Origin: Anthopleura xanthogrammica
Lineage: Eukaryota > Cnidaria > Anthozoa > Actiniaria > Actiniidae
Direction of reading: 5' to 3'
DNA length: 64,000 bases
Assembly: GCA_964019055.1 (NCBI GenBank)
Contig: OZ025211.1
Span: 5,347,835-5,411,834 of the forward strand
Part shown: positions 21,462 through 34,057 of the stretch, in pieces
Layout of the letters: each line of letters opens with the position of its first letter
Numbering within the stretch: the first letter of the stretch is position 1
Made by a program: the position numbers and the translations under genes
Notes under the pieces: model-generated
Told to the model about the DNA's origin: nothing
The model's input: the letters and a program-made list of their open reading frames with translations, nothing else
Database searches by the model: none

Positions 21462-21806
21462 TATAATAAGTTAATTACACGTATTTGCCGACCGAACCTA
21501 GCAAATGGGTAGTTTTAAGAATAATTATATACTGCTGTCATGGCTTACTTCTTTATTTAAAAAAAAAAACAATTTACCCAATTTACACTTCGAGTTTAAT
21601 GAGAGAGCTTTACTAAAATTTCAATTAGTATCACACCTGGGCCACGACGGAAAAGTATCCGAAAAAATAACATACTTCATGATTAATTTCACTTTACACT
21701 TTATTTGAGATACTTTTGCTGCATGACACTCGTTTATCTAGTAAAACTTAAATCTTGTCAATCTTCATTACATTCCTTGTCTGTGTATTTGTTGTCCGTG
21801 TAACTA
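21462..21806. repeat. Dispersed repeat next to the minisatellite
   Basis: 21462-21655 is repeated inverted at about 41260-41455 and, more diverged, at 44640-44800. 21663-21806 is repeated inverted and almost unchanged at about 32650-32800. The two halves have different partners, so this is a composite of two mobile sequences. The right edge (GTTGTCCGTGTAACT) abuts the 37-bp array. Confidence 0.8.
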
Positions 21807-21807
21807 C

Positions 21808-24800
21808 TGCGGGTTAAAATCGAATACTTACAAAAAACGAATACTGCGGGTTAAAATCGAATACTGAAAAAACGAATACTGTAATGTGAAGTATTCGTTT
21901 TTTGTAAGTATTGGATTTTAACCCGCAGTATTCGTTTTTTGTAAGTATTGGATTTTAACCCGTAGTATTCGTTTTTTGTAAGTATTGGATTTTAACCCGT
22001 AGTATTCGTTTTTTGTAAGTATTGGATTTTAACCCGCAGTATTCGTTTTTTGTAAGTATTCGATTTTAACCCGTAGTATTCGTTTTTTGTAAGTATTGGA
22101 TTTTAACCCGCAGTATTCGTTTTTTGTAAGTATTGGATTTTAACCCGTAGTATTCGTTTTTTGTAAGTATTCGATTTTAACCCGTAGTATTCGTTTTTTG
22201 TAAGTATTCGATTTTAACCCGTAGTATTCGTTTTTTGTAAGTATTGGATTTTAACCCGCAGTATTCGTTTTTTGTAAGTATTGGATTTTAACCCGCAGTA
22301 TTCGTTTTTTGTAAGTATTGGATTTTAACCCGCAGTATTCGTTTTTTGTAAGTATTGGATTTTAACCCGCAGTATTCGTTTTTTGTAAGTATTGGATTTT
22401 AACCCGCAGTATTCGTTTTTTGTAAGTATTGGATTTTAACCCGCAGTATTCGTTTTTTGTAAGTATTGGATTTTAACCCGTAGTATTCGTTTTTTGTAAG
22501 TATTGGATTTTAACCCGCAGTATTCGTTTTTTGTAAGTATTGGATTTTAACCCGCAGTATTCGTTTTTTGTAAGTATTGGATTTTAACCCGCAGTATTCG
22601 TTTTTTGTAAGTATTGGATTTTAACCCGTAGTATTCGTTTTTTGTAAGTATTGGATTTTAACCCGCAGTATTCGTTTTTTGTAAGTATTGGATTTTAACC
22701 CGTAGTATTCGTTTTTTGTAAGTATTGGATTTTAACCCGCAGTATTCGTTTTTTGTAAGTATTGGATTTTAACCCGCAGTATTCGTTTTTTGTAAGTATT
22801 GGATTTTAACCCGTAGTATTCGTTTTTTGTAAGTATTCGATTTTAACCCGTAGTATTCGTTTTTTGTAAGTATTGGATTTTAACCCGCAGTATTCGTTTT
22901 TTGTACGTATTGGATTTTAACCCGCAGTATTCGTTTTTTGTAAGTATTGGATTTTAACCCGTAGTATTCGTTTTTTGTAAGTATTCGATTTTAACCCGTA
23001 GTATTCGTTTTTTGTAAGTATTCGATTTTAACCCGTAGTATTCGTTTTTTGTAAGTATTGGATTTTAACCCGCAGTATTCGTTTTTTGTAAGTATTGGAT
23101 TTTAACCCGCAGTATTCGTTTTTTGTAAGTATTGGATTTTAACCCGCAGTATTCGTTTTTTGTAAGTATTGGATTTTAACCCGCAGTATTCGTTTTTTGT
23201 AAGTATTGGATTTTAACCCGTAGTATTCGTTTTTTGTAAGTATTGGATTTTAACCCGCAGTATTCGTTTTTTGTAAGTATTGGATTTTAACCCGCAGTAT
23301 TCGTTTTTTGTAAGTATTGGATTTTAACCCGTAGTATTCGTTTTTTGTAAGTATTCGATTTTAACCCGTAGTATTCGTTTTTTGTAAGTATTGGATTTTA
23401 ACCCGCAGTATTCGTTTTTTGTACGTATTGGATTTTAACCCGCAGTATTCGTTTTTTGTAAGTATTGGATTTTAACCCGTAGTATTCGTTTTTTGTAAGT
23501 ATTCGATTTTAACCCGTAGTATTCGTTTTTTGTAAGTATTCGATTTTAACCCGTAGTATTCGTTTTTTGTAAGTATTGGATTTTAACCCGCAGTATTCGT
23601 TTTTTGTAAGTATTGGATTTTAACCCGCAGTATTCGTTTTTTGTAAGTATTGGATTTTAACCCGCAGTATTCGTTTTTCGTAAGTATTGGATTTTAACCC
23701 GCAGTATTCGTTTTTTGTAAGTATTGGATTTTAACCCGCAGTATTCGTTTTTTGTAAGTATTGGATTTTAACCCGCAGTATTCGTTTTTTGTAAGTATTG
23801 GATTTTAACCCGCAGTATTCGTTTTTTGTAAGTATTGGATTTTAACCCGCAGTATTCGTTTTTTGTAAGTATTGGATTTTAACCCGTAGTATTCGTTTTT
23901 TGTAAGTATTGGATTTTAACCCGCAGTATTTGTTTTATGTAAGTATTGGATTTTAACCCGCAGTATTCGTTTTTTGTAAGTATTGGATTTTAACCCGTAG
24001 TATTCGTTTTTTGTAAGTATTGGATTTTAACCCGCAGTATTCGTTTTTTGTAAGTATTGGATTTTAACCCGCAGTATTCGTTTTTTGTAAGTATTGGATT
24101 TTAACCCGCAGTATTCGTTTTTTGTAAGTATTGGATTTTAACCCGCAGTATTCGTTTTTTGTAAGTATTGGATTTTAACCCGCAGTATTCGTTTTTTGTA
24201 AGTATTGGATTTTAACCCGCAGTATTCGTTTTTTGTAAGTATTGGATTTTAACCCGCAGTATTCGTTTTTTGTAAGTATTGGATTTTAACCCGCAGTATT
24301 CGTTTTTTGTAAGTATTGGATTTTAACCCGCAGTATTCGTTTTTTGTAAGTATTGGATTTTAACCCGCAGTATTCGTTTTTTGTAAGTATTGGATTTTAA
24401 CCCGCAGTATTCGTTTTTTGTAAGTATTGGATTTTAACCCGTAGTATTCGTTTTTTGTAAGTATTGGATTTTAACCCGCAGTATTCATTTTTTGTAAGTA
24501 TTGGATTTTAACCCGCAGTATTCGTTTTTTGTAAGTATTGGATTTTAACCCGCAGTATTCGTTTTTTGTAAGTATTGGATTTTAACCCGCAGTATTCGTT
24601 TTTTGTAAGTATTGGATTTTTACCCGCAGTATTCGTTTTTTGTAAGTATTGGATTTTAACCCGTAGTATTCGTTTTTTGTAAGTATTGGATTTTAACCCG
24701 CAGTATTCGTTTTTTGTAAGTATTGGATTTTAACCCGCAGTATTCGTTTTTTGTAAGTATTGGATTTTAACCCGCAGTATTCGTTTTTTGTAAGTATTCG

Positions 24801-24815
24801 ATTTTAACCCGGAGT
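21808..24815. repeat. 37-bp minisatellite, about 80 copies
   Basis: The unit starts GTATTCGTTTTTTGTAAG and ends TTTTAACCCGCA, with two common variant sites (CGCA or CGTA; TTGGA or TTCGA). Starts at 22261 and 22298 confirm the 37-bp period. The first two units (21810-21873) are inverted relative to the rest. No coding potential. Confidence 0.97.
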
Positions 24816-25135
24816 TTTCAAGCCAGTGCGCGAACCAAGTTCAAGTAGGCTTTCTTTTTTCTCGACAAACTAAACTCCGTAGCTCACCTTGAAGAGCTGC
24901 TCTGCGCACGCTGCGTCAATCTTATAAACTGGAAATGTGTTGCTAGATAATTGTCCTCGTGATTGTTCTGTATACTTAATTTTGTTGGTTTATCAGTTAC
25001 ATCATAAATCATTTTTGCGATTTCAAGTTTTATAGTTCTTTCGAGGGTCATAAGTTAAGTAACTGAGAACTTAATTGTGTTACCTTTGAAAGATAAGTAA
25101 TGGTTGAAATATATAAATAGAAAAACACCAAACTT

Positions 25136-25372
25136 AGGGAGCGAACCCAGGGCGCGAACTTAGGGAGCGAACCCAGGGCGCGAACTTAGAAAGCGAACCC
25201 ATGGCGCGAACTTAGAAAGCGAACCCAGGGCGCGAACTTAGGGAGCGAACCCAGGGCGCGAACTTAGGGAGCGAACCCAGGGCGCGAACTAAGAGGGCAA
25301 ACCCAGGGAGCGAACTTAGAAAGCGAACCCAGGGCGCGAACCTAGGGGGCGAAACCAGGACGCTAAACAGTT
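25136..25372. repeat. 26-bp tandem repeat, about 9 copies
   Basis: Repeats of GCGAACTTAGGGAGCGAACCC-type units with small variations; GC-rich against an AT-rich background. Any ORF through it is a by-product of the repeat. Confidence 0.9.
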
Positions 25373-26589
25373 TTTGAAACAACCGTCTAATAACCTTATA
25401 CATGAATATTATGTGTAAATATTTATGAAAACATAACAACAACTTGTTTTTTTGCTCGAATTTACAGCCACCATACACATTCAGTGACACTTTGGCTGTA
25501 ATGTAGATTGAAGTATTCACCCAAATACGTGTTGCTATTATGATTTTCCCATATTTTTTTCGTCAAATTTGGAACACTGATAGCTCATGTAATTACTCGG
25601 GGTTCCTGTGGAACCACCGAGTCTTAAAATGCAGGCCGTTCTTCGTCGTATTTGGTCGCCAAAAGGGCGGTCATGGTCCCAGGCGTTCCTAGCTGAGTCG
25701 CTGGGAACTGGGGGTGAGAATCATAACCGCATGCTAATGATCTCCTCTCTCCTGCTTCGGTTCGTCGTACTATAAACTTTACGGAATTCTGTGTCGTATG
25801 AAGATATATTTGGAAAGTGCTATGTCATATAATACGATCATCCCACATACAAATGGACTCGCCATTCGTGGTAGGCCCACACTAAAAGATGTAGAGGCTT
25901 TTCGGAACGGGTCGGTCCACGAATCTTATAGCTCGAAAGCGTTGAAATCTCTGAAAAGAAATGTACTATATTTGAGCACAAACCTCGAAAAGACTGACAA
26001 AACTATATATGACTAGTAAGCTTAACTCAACAGAAAACTATGACGCTGAAATCAACTTCTCGGAAGTTGAGAAAAACGAAAATCTCCTTGAGCAGAACTT
26101 CGAAGATGAAGCAAACAACAAGCAAATCGCCATATTGGATAAAGAGTATACTCAGCGAAGCTTGGCGAAGTGATTTGGAAAGTAAATATCTAAGTTTAAC
26201 TTTCTTGTTAAATATCCTGATTCATTTGTTTGTTTTTGTTTTATTCAATAGTCGTAAAATACGATTTGATTTTGCACAAATAATCATTTGTATTATCGTA
26301 CAAGCGATTGTGAATATTGGTTTGTACTACATATGGACTTGCACGTGCTTAGTAGAAGACGTGGTCAATACTCTTGGTGACTGTGACATACTAGAAAAAG
26401 TTACTCATTTTACAAATGTACATGAACATAATGATGTTTTAGTGTCAATAAAGGTACAAGAATTCAGATCTCGTTACGCAAAGTATGTATTTCATAATTG
26501 TAGTCGTGTTGTATGTGATTGTCATGGCTTTCGACGTGATCGTGAACCAAGCAGGATACCAGTGAACAGATTAAAACGTGTCTTTCGTT
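25373..26589. other. Spacer with possible transposon-derived ORF remnants
   Basis: Two short plus-strand ORFs lie here. The first (25798-26016) contains RGRPTLKDV; a related stretch (RGRHTLKDV) is at about 40165-40215, so this is repeat-derived. The second (26040-26642) has a hydrophobic pair of segments and runs into the SINE that follows. No family recognised. Confidence 0.35.
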
Positions 26590-26895
26590 CTCGCCTCTCA
26601 CCGCTATGGTCCCGGGTTCGATCCCCGGACTCGGCACCTTAAGTGAGTTGAGTTTGTTGGTTCTCTCCCTTGCTTCGAGGGTTTTTCTCCGGGTTCTCCG
26701 GTTTTCCTCCCTCCGTAAAAACCAACCCTAATTCGATCTGAGCTGTGCTCCGTGGTCAGACATGAGTCGTATGGCGGCTGCCGAAGGCGCCTTCGTATGC
26801 CTTCGACTCGACCACGTTGAGCTGCGTCCTTCGCAATTCAGCTCTTCAGCTGCCAGTAAGGATGATTAGCCACTCCAATTTATTTATTTATTTAT
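26590..26895 (+). mobile_element. tRNA-derived SINE-like element
   Basis: It contains a B-box-like GGTTCGATCC in a tRNA-like CCCGGGTTCGATCCCCGGA context, then CTCCGGGTTCTCCGGTTTTCC, and ends in a TTTATTTATTTATTT tail. The A box is not clear, so it may be 5'-truncated. A shorter related piece (CTCCGGGCCCTCTCGGCTTTCC) is near 1633-1655. Confidence 0.65.
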
Positions 26896-28830
26896 AACGA
26901 AACTTGTTTAACACCTGTTGAACTTGACAGTGTTAACATTTTTGGCACTAACATAAATGTAAACATTAATGAGATAAGTCACAGAGAACTACATAATTCA
27001 ACTGAAAGCAGGATATCTTTACAGACCTTGATTTTAAGGAACCACAGTGGAAAAACAGGATTTTTATGATGGACTTCAAGTTGTTACTGTATAATTTGTA
27101 TTTATCAACAAAATAAAAATAAAAGTCTCGCGTACCACAAAGGAAATGGGCTTCCAACCATCGAAATTATGTATGATTACAGTGTAACAGCTTCACGCCT
27201 GCATGCAGTGAACTGGATTCTCTGTGCTTTGACGTTTTTGTCCACAGGGAGCCCAACTTACATAATAGTAAAAATATGAACGCTACTGATATCTGACACT
27301 AAGCTGCCCCCGCTTTGATTTATTACCTTTTAAACATGCTGGAAAATACGTTTACTTGTCTTAAATAGAGACTGAGATGAAATATTAGAGAAGGAAAGTA
27401 TACCCTCTTCAGTCAGTTACCAAATACCGACATCCTTTCCCTTCTCCCTCCCCACTTCCCTTCCTCTCCGGTAAGCTGATAAAAATGATGTAATTATAAT
27501 ATACAGTAGAGAAAAAATCGAAAATTTATTTTATTTCCATTGGCCGTTTTACTATCGGGGACGCTTTAAAATTTGAACAAAAGATTTTGCTACGGAAAAA
27601 AAACATTCTTCATACAGCGTTACCAAAAATTTTAAAAACATCACAGCCCATCGCCACCACGCAAATCACGTGGTCACGCGTTTTTGCCCCGTCCTCCCTT
27701 AACGAAACCCGAGTTAACGCTTCATTAGCGTCTAGTTCCTTATAAAATACTAAAATAAAAAATGGAGGTCATCGTTGTTGCTTGCGAGATATAGCCGATC
27801 AAAATCGTTTTCGCAACGAGCGTGATGGAGTTTGATCTTGAAAAACATAGGTAACCCGCGTGCGCTGTCACGCCATATGCGCAGAACAAATGCGCACAAA
27901 CAATGCCCGCGAACGTCCTTAACAAAAATGATACTAATGATAATGATATGATAAAATTATCAAGATAAACGATTATTAAAAATTAAAAAGACTTTGCTAA
28001 AGAGACAACTAAACGTATTTAAATGAAATATATAAACTAGTATTCGTGAAAAAAGCATGGAAGAATGCATAACTAATGGCAACAGAATTTGTTGGTAAAT
28101 CTACTAGATTAAGAGATTATAACTTATTTAATTACTGGAAGCTTTAGACATAAATCATTAAACGAACCATGAGGAAGAAACGAGAAATTTGACGATCGAT
28201 ATCTCAAGTTTACTGTGGTTTGCTTACACGCTGCTTTTCAGTTACAGCGTACTTTTGATCGTCATTTTGTGGTCTTCTTCCAAAATACATCAAACCGCAA
28301 TACAACTAAAGCGAAACATTAAACCACCACAAATTGGAACAAATATACTACTACTTTATAAATTATTTGAAACGATTGAACGACCTCTCTAGGAGTACGT
28401 AAACCTAAAATACGTGGAAACGGAACACTGCTAAAACCCTGCAATATGATGTAACATTCAGGACGCATAGAATTCTCTTGACCATTATTTTATTCTTTTT
28501 TGGTTCATTTACAATAAACGACTTGGGTCAGGTCAAATTACCCTAGGTACTCCCTTATATCGAACAGTTGTGTCAAAATAAACAACAGAAATGAAAAGAG
28601 GATCTCGATATTATTGAGAAAGTGGAAGTTCCAGCTCATAATGTCCATTACAGGAGAAATGGCATCGAAAATTCCATAAGAGGGATTCGTATGAGAAAAC
28701 GCGTTGCCTTGCAAGCTCTTGTTTTCTTTCGCTCATCCATTCTTTCTTAGTAATAATAGAGCATCATCAGGAACGTAATCCAAATAACTCTTCTACGATT
28801 GCCATAGTATCTTAACTGGGACATGCACAT
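26896..28830. other. Spacer, no gene seen
   Basis: AT-rich sequence without recognisable exons, RNA genes or repeats. Its ORFs are short and without domain features. Confidence 0.45.
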
Positions 28831-29017
28831 ACACCTACTTGCAAGAACGTTGTCATACAACATTTGAACATTTGTAGTTTCAAGATTAGGAATAAATTAA
28901 AAGTACAAAAGAAAGAGTTCTGCTTCAATGATCTTCTTTTGTACTTTTAATTTATTCCTAATCCACTAAACTACAAATGCTCAAATGTTGTATGACAACG
29001 TTCTTGCAAGTAGGTGT
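28831..29017. mobile_element. Foldback MITE with arms of about 80 bp
   Basis: The left arm begins ACACCTACTTGCAAGAACGT and the right arm ends ACGTTCTTGCAAGTAGGTGT. The arms pair through TACAACATTTGA and AGGAATAAATTAAAAGTAC to a loop of about 20 nt, with short indels. Confidence 0.88.
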
Positions 29018-29658
29018 AGCGCCAAAACTGGTGTAAAAGGGTCGTTTGTCGGATCTATTATTGCTTATCATCACAAAGATAGGATTGAAAACAAAGTAAC
29101 TGAGCAGTAACTCTTTACTCCGAAGTGCATATTCCACCTCTGATTGTGCAAATAGTACCGGAACATTGTCTTGTAACAGTCTTATACAAATTTTCTGAAC
29201 AAATCCCACACAAGTAATTTCGTACTTGTCACTCAGACTCAAGATTTAGACCGAAGAACTTCAATAAAATTGATTTACGGATGAAAATTGATTATCATCA
29301 GTTATCAAGACAATCTAATTAATTTAAAGCAAAATCATTAAATCATTATAATCAACTATGCATTAAGTGTATTCCATAAAAACTGCGTGGGCTCTTTTGA
29401 AGGGAAAGGTGTTTCAAAAAATGAATCAATAATTAATTGAATTGAATGTTTGTTTGTTTATCATATATAAATAACTTACATCGTTATTAGGCTTTGATAA
29501 ACGAAAAACAAACTACTGCACCGAGGTTAGTTTTGCGGTAAACGTTTACCCGCCGGGAAGGCTAAATACTGTTGTCACCCAGAATTAGATAATAGAGAAA
29601 TCCAGAAAGGAGCAGGAAGGAAGGAATTGAATGATGGAAGGAAAGATAAAAATATGGA

Positions 29659-29699
<41 letters not shown>

Positions 29700-30587
29700 T
29701 CAAAATCCAATATTCCGGCTTTCTACTTCATCTTATACATTTATAAACATAAATATTATTGCAATTATTTTAATAAACCTTAGACCTTATGAGGTCAAAT
29801 CATGACATATTTGAGGCTTATAAAAATAGAAAGAAAGAAACCAAATAGTTATTTACGTTATTTAAGGATTAGAGAAATTTCCAGAATGCGCCTGGTACAT
29901 TAATAAGTTTTAAATGTTATTTGAACCCTGAACAAAACAAATAGCTAAGAAACGCATGACTTGAGGTTTATTATCGAATTGGATTGGATAGATCTAGAAA
30001 TCATACAGTATCAATATAAAAATAATTTAAAGCAATCAAATTTGGACCATTTTTTCTACACTTTTATTCACCATATGATCGCAGTACCTTGCGGTTCTTG
30101 ATATGTGGGATACGTTTGCGACAATGTTGCAAAACGTTTTCGAATTAGTAGCATGTGGAATGTGGCGGTTTTTAACCATGATCACGTCGTGGGGAAGCGT
30201 TGATAGTACATGAAACCTATCCAAAAAATAAAGCTGCTTTTTGACATTAAAGTTTTGGCTATCAGGATTAGATATTACGCTCCTGTTTGTGGCTCACTTT
30301 ACGAACAATACTGCCTAGCCCAAAAATGACTCACATAGTATTGACATCGCTGTAGCTGGTTGTATAGACATTGATGATATACTAAGGCCAAAGGTTATGT
30401 CGAAATTTCAAGACGATAATAAGTGTTCATAATTTTGCCACCCTAGTCTATCAAACCTCATATCCACGGCCGGCTTTTGTGGTGTCACCAATAAATGTGG
30501 TACAACGCCCACATACCATCTGCTTTGGCATTAAGCGTTGTTGTCCAAATTAGAGGCCCTTTTTTGTCGTTAAGTGGTTAGTAAAAC
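29018..30587. other. Spacer upstream of the ShK-like gene
   Basis: Holds a pure (GAAA)n tract at about 29656-29697. No gene seen in the short ORFs. Confidence 0.5.
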
Positions 30588-30597
30588 ATATAAAAGC
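30588..30597 (+). promoter_or_regulatory. Probable TATA box of the ShK-like gene
   Basis: CATATAAAAG lies 117 bp upstream of the ATG, leaving room for a start site near 30620 and a leader of about 85 nt. Confidence 0.55.
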
Positions 30598-30704
30598 GCG
30601 TTAGGTTTACTGTTTTATTCAACCCCCAAGCGCTATCGACAAGCATCACTATTTCAGTGGAACAAAGGGCTGATTCAAGGAAAACAGAATACATCTCAGA
30701 AAAC

Positions 30705-31213
30705 ATGGCCTCATCGTCATACCTTATTGTTCTCCTAATCGTCAGTGTTGTGCTTCACAGCCAGGTTTCTGGATTTCCTTTTGAAGACGAACCGCTTGGA
30801 GACTCGCGCGGTAAGCAAATCCCCTTATAACTACGACTATATCTGCTCTGTGACTACGAAGAACTGAAATTCTTTTAGCAAAACTATAGAAAAATTGAAC
30901 AATGAAAGACTTTAATCTTATCTTAGATGACACGAAACTGATACCAAACCCACGTGATGGGTTACACCCCTCAGTTCGTCTCAATATAAACAAATTTTCA
31001 TTCAAACCTTGATAAAATGTTAATGACATTTGGTATCAGAATACAATAATGAAATCCCCCATGAGGATGTTTAAAGTTTCAAATATAATTATTAAATTCC
31101 AATTTCATGTTTTGCAGAACGAAGACCAAGCCCGATTCGAACAGGTAACAGGCTCAGACATTAGTTGACTAATCTGAATTTTCACTGAGATGATGCAAAA
31201 ATAATTGTAAAAG

Positions 31214-31268
<55 letters not shown>

Positions 31269-32221
31269 GGAGAGAGAGAGAGAGGGAGAGAGAGAGAGGG
31301 AGAGAGAGGGAGAGAGAGAGAGAGGGAGAGAGAGAGAGAGGGAGAGAGAGAGAGTTAGATTCATGTGCGTATTTGCTACGTTCACTGCGTATTTGCTACG
31401 GTAGCAATTACGCACTTTTTTTCAGAGGCATAACTTTTTGTTGCATTTTTTTATGTTTGAACAGGTTGTTACAACCTCTTTAGTGATTACATCTGCGGAG
31501 AGGTGAGATTATTTGCAAGGGGTAACAAAGATAAAATACCATGAATTCTACCTCAAAATATTTTGCTATGGGGATTTGTTCCATCTTCAGTTTGTTTGTT
31601 AGCCGTGCATGCTGGTTACTCGTCTGATACTTCCGTTTGTCTTTTTGTAGCTTTGTGTGTTTGTTTACCGAGCTTTTTGTGCCTGTTTGTCTGGTCCGTA
31701 GTTTATCTGCCCTGTCTGTCTGGTCCGTAGTTTATCTGCCCTGTCTGTCTGTCTGCTCCTGCCTTCGTACTACTTGTTTACCTAGCTGCATGACTGTCTG
31801 TCTGCTCCTGTCTTCGTACTACTTGTTTACCTAGCTGCATGTCTGTCTGTCTGCTCCTGTCTTCGTTACTACTTGTTTACCTAGCTGCATGTCTGTCTGT
31901 CTGCTCCTGTCTTCGTTACTACTTGTTTACCTAGCTGCATGTCTGTCTGTCTTCTCCTTTCATACTGCTTGTCTACTCGTCTGTCTGTTTTCTTGTTTGG
32001 TTAGTTTGATTGTTCTAGTGGTTCACATGGTAGTCAGGTCACCCACTAGGGTTCATAGCCGCAGGGTAATGTTAATCTGTTATCCACCTACAAATCCCAT
32101 TGTAACTTGTTTTCGTTGTCATTAGGTCATAAAGAAAGATCTTGATTGCGTCATAAACGGAAAGAGGCGAATGGCCAAATTTGCCAAAAAATTCTGCAGA
32201 AAGCTTTGCGGATATTGCTAA
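30705..32221 (+). CDS. Secreted ShK-like six-cysteine peptide precursor, four exons
   Basis: Exons 30705-30810, 31118-31144, 31465-31502 and 32126-32221 join with matching phases (1, 1, 0) and GT-AG borders to an 88-residue product ending in TAA. Residues 1 to about 24 are a clear signal peptide. A charged, Arg/Pro-bearing propeptide of about 20 residues follows, and a six-cysteine module fills the C-terminus. Cysteine spacing is C-x8-C-x9-C-x15-C-x3-C-x2-C, ending on the last Cys. The closing C-x3-C-x2-C and a basic stretch before it are typical of ShKT-type folds, known in anthozoan toxins, neuropeptides and enzyme-linked domains. The exact ShK spacing differs, with a longer middle loop. 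The role (venom, defence or signalling) cannot be told from sequence. Exon 4 alone carries four cysteines. No single ORF reveals this gene. Confidence 0.75.
31217..31354. repeat. (GA)n microsatellite in intron 2 of the ShK-like gene
   Basis: Long AG dinucleotide tract with periodic GGGA interruptions. A minus-strand Ser-Leu ORF over it is an artefact. Confidence 0.95.
31740..31955. repeat. Tandem repeat of about 48 bp, about 4 copies, in intron 3
   Basis: Unit contains GTCTGTCTGCTCCTGTCTTC followed by a TACTACTTGTTTACCTAGCTGC stretch. Lies in intron 3 of the ShK-like gene; non-coding. Confidence 0.9.
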
Positions 32222-33476
32222 GTTGGTAAGTTAGGTAACAAAAAGGTAATCTTCAAATCATCCGGGAACCCCCATCAGTGGATAAATCAGCGGCTGTAAA
32301 TGCGCATGCTCAAACCATCCTTTCCACAGTAATTTGCATTATCTCAACCAATCAGATACTCGACTACATTTAAATCGAAAGATAACTAAAATTTAGCCTT
32401 ATAAATATTCGTTAATTCGTTAATATTCGAAAATAATGCCCTAAGTCGAATGATGTATTCGTGATCATTCATGAATAAGATAGACATGTTTTTTACTGAT
32501 GGTGGTCAATTCCAACCAAGGACTTAGTTGTTCAGGTTAACGTAGAAAATAATGTACTGTAATGGTCTAAATTCGCCATTTATGAGTTGCTAATAGATAT
32601 CTGTCTTTTACTTAAAGGAATAAAAAAAATGGAAAAGTCTACCTACAACAAGTTACACGGACAACAAATACACAGACAAGGAATGTAATGAAGATTGACA
32701 AGATTTAAGTTTTACTAGATAAACGAGTGTCATGCAGCAAAAGTATCTCAAATAAAGTGTAAAGTGAAATTAATCATGAAGTATGTTATTTTTTCGGTCT
32801 TGTGCGGAGTAGCTGGCAATACTTTTTTTCAGTTCGTAAGAGCTAGTCTCCTTAAGGAACAAACATAGTTGGAAATGACCCCCCCCCCCCCTCCCCTTGA
32901 AACTTTGTATGCACTGAGGTAGGCCACAAAGTGGTGAGCACCAAAACACCCAAAATACATTGTTGCCATGGCAACGGCTATGGTTCTTTTCGGCTCCAAC
33001 CCCCGAAATCCCACCCAAAATGTTCCTGTAAAATGAGCAAATTTATGTTGCTGGTTCTCAGGCGCATTTAAAGTAATTTCATTCAAAATTGCTACAATAG
33101 CAGACAAACTCTTTAACTTTTGAAAACTTTAAATTTCCATTGGGCACAAGATGGAAAACTGGACACTTGGTAGGGTTGGACATTTTGCAGACAGTAAAAA
33201 CGAACTTTAATTTACTATTTGGCTCGTATCTCCCATGCAAAATGAAGCACGCGCTTCTGAGAAGTCTTCTCTTTTATGTAATCATTGCTGTTACAGATTA
33301 CGGAAAAAAATTTCAGGGGAACGTTATATTTTTACGCTGGGATTTCGTAACAATTCAAGCTAAATACCCAAAACATTCAAAAATCGGTAAAGCTGCAATC
33401 TCATTATACCCCCCGAAATAATATTTTATTTAGTAAATACCGCTATAAAGCACTTCTTCATCATAAAATATATTTG
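32222..33476. other. Spacer with an inverted dispersed repeat
   Basis: 32650-32800 is the inverted copy of 21663-21806, beginning TTACACGGACAACAAATACA. A poly-C run is at 32880-32892. Otherwise no gene seen. Confidence 0.6.
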
Positions 33477-33562
33477 TCTCACGAGTCGGGACTGAACCAA
33501 CGACCTACGGATAACTGTTTCACTCTACAGTCCGTTGCTCTACCAACTGAGCTATCGTGAGA
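33477..33562 (-). tRNA. tRNA-Tyr(GTA) with a short intron
   Basis: The acceptor stem TCTCACG/CGTGAGA pairs fully. A box is TAGCTCAGTTGG and B box is GGTTCAGTCCC. The anticodon stem ACGGA/TCCGT encloses a CTGTAG loop with anticodon GTA, interrupted by an intron of about 12 nt after position 37, the usual site for eukaryotic tRNA-Tyr. The first 24 nt of the tRNA (33562-33539) are also the end of the TIR of the neighbouring element. Confidence 0.92.
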
Positions 33563-34057
33563 TGTATACTTTTACTCTTCATTAGAACCCTATTCTAACC
33601 CTTCCAAGTGTGAATTAGATTAGAGTTTATTGAAATAATGTATGCATGAATTGATTTTCAAAATATGTTTTATTATTTATCATATACTGTCTACATTTCT
33701 TCATTAAACTTAGAATTTTTCCCACTTGGGTAATGACTTGACCATAGCTATCAGTCTTTGTGAACGCCTTGGAGGCTCTAAGACTACATCTTTGTATTTA
33801 TGGGCGTCCTGATAACTAATCCACTTGATGGGATTTTCTTTACTTGATGGGGGAGTGGGTGGAAAATCAAGTGGGGTGGAAGAGATTGTGTTTTAGGGGT
33901 GCTGGAAGAAGAGGGTTGATCAAAACCAGTCATGGTTTTTAAGGGAGTAGAAGGAACCTCGGCTTTACTGGGTTCAAAAGAAGGAGTTCTAATCTTAGAT
34001 GTTAGTCGCTCTAGGAAGGAAGGCTCTTTAGGTTTAGGCGTTAAATAGCCACTGTCA

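Noticed and set aside
22240..24815. CRISPR-like array
   Set aside because: Units are contiguous 37-bp tandem copies with no variable spacers, in an animal genome.
31182..31415. Ser-Leu minus-strand ORF
   Set aside because: Translation of the GA microsatellite.
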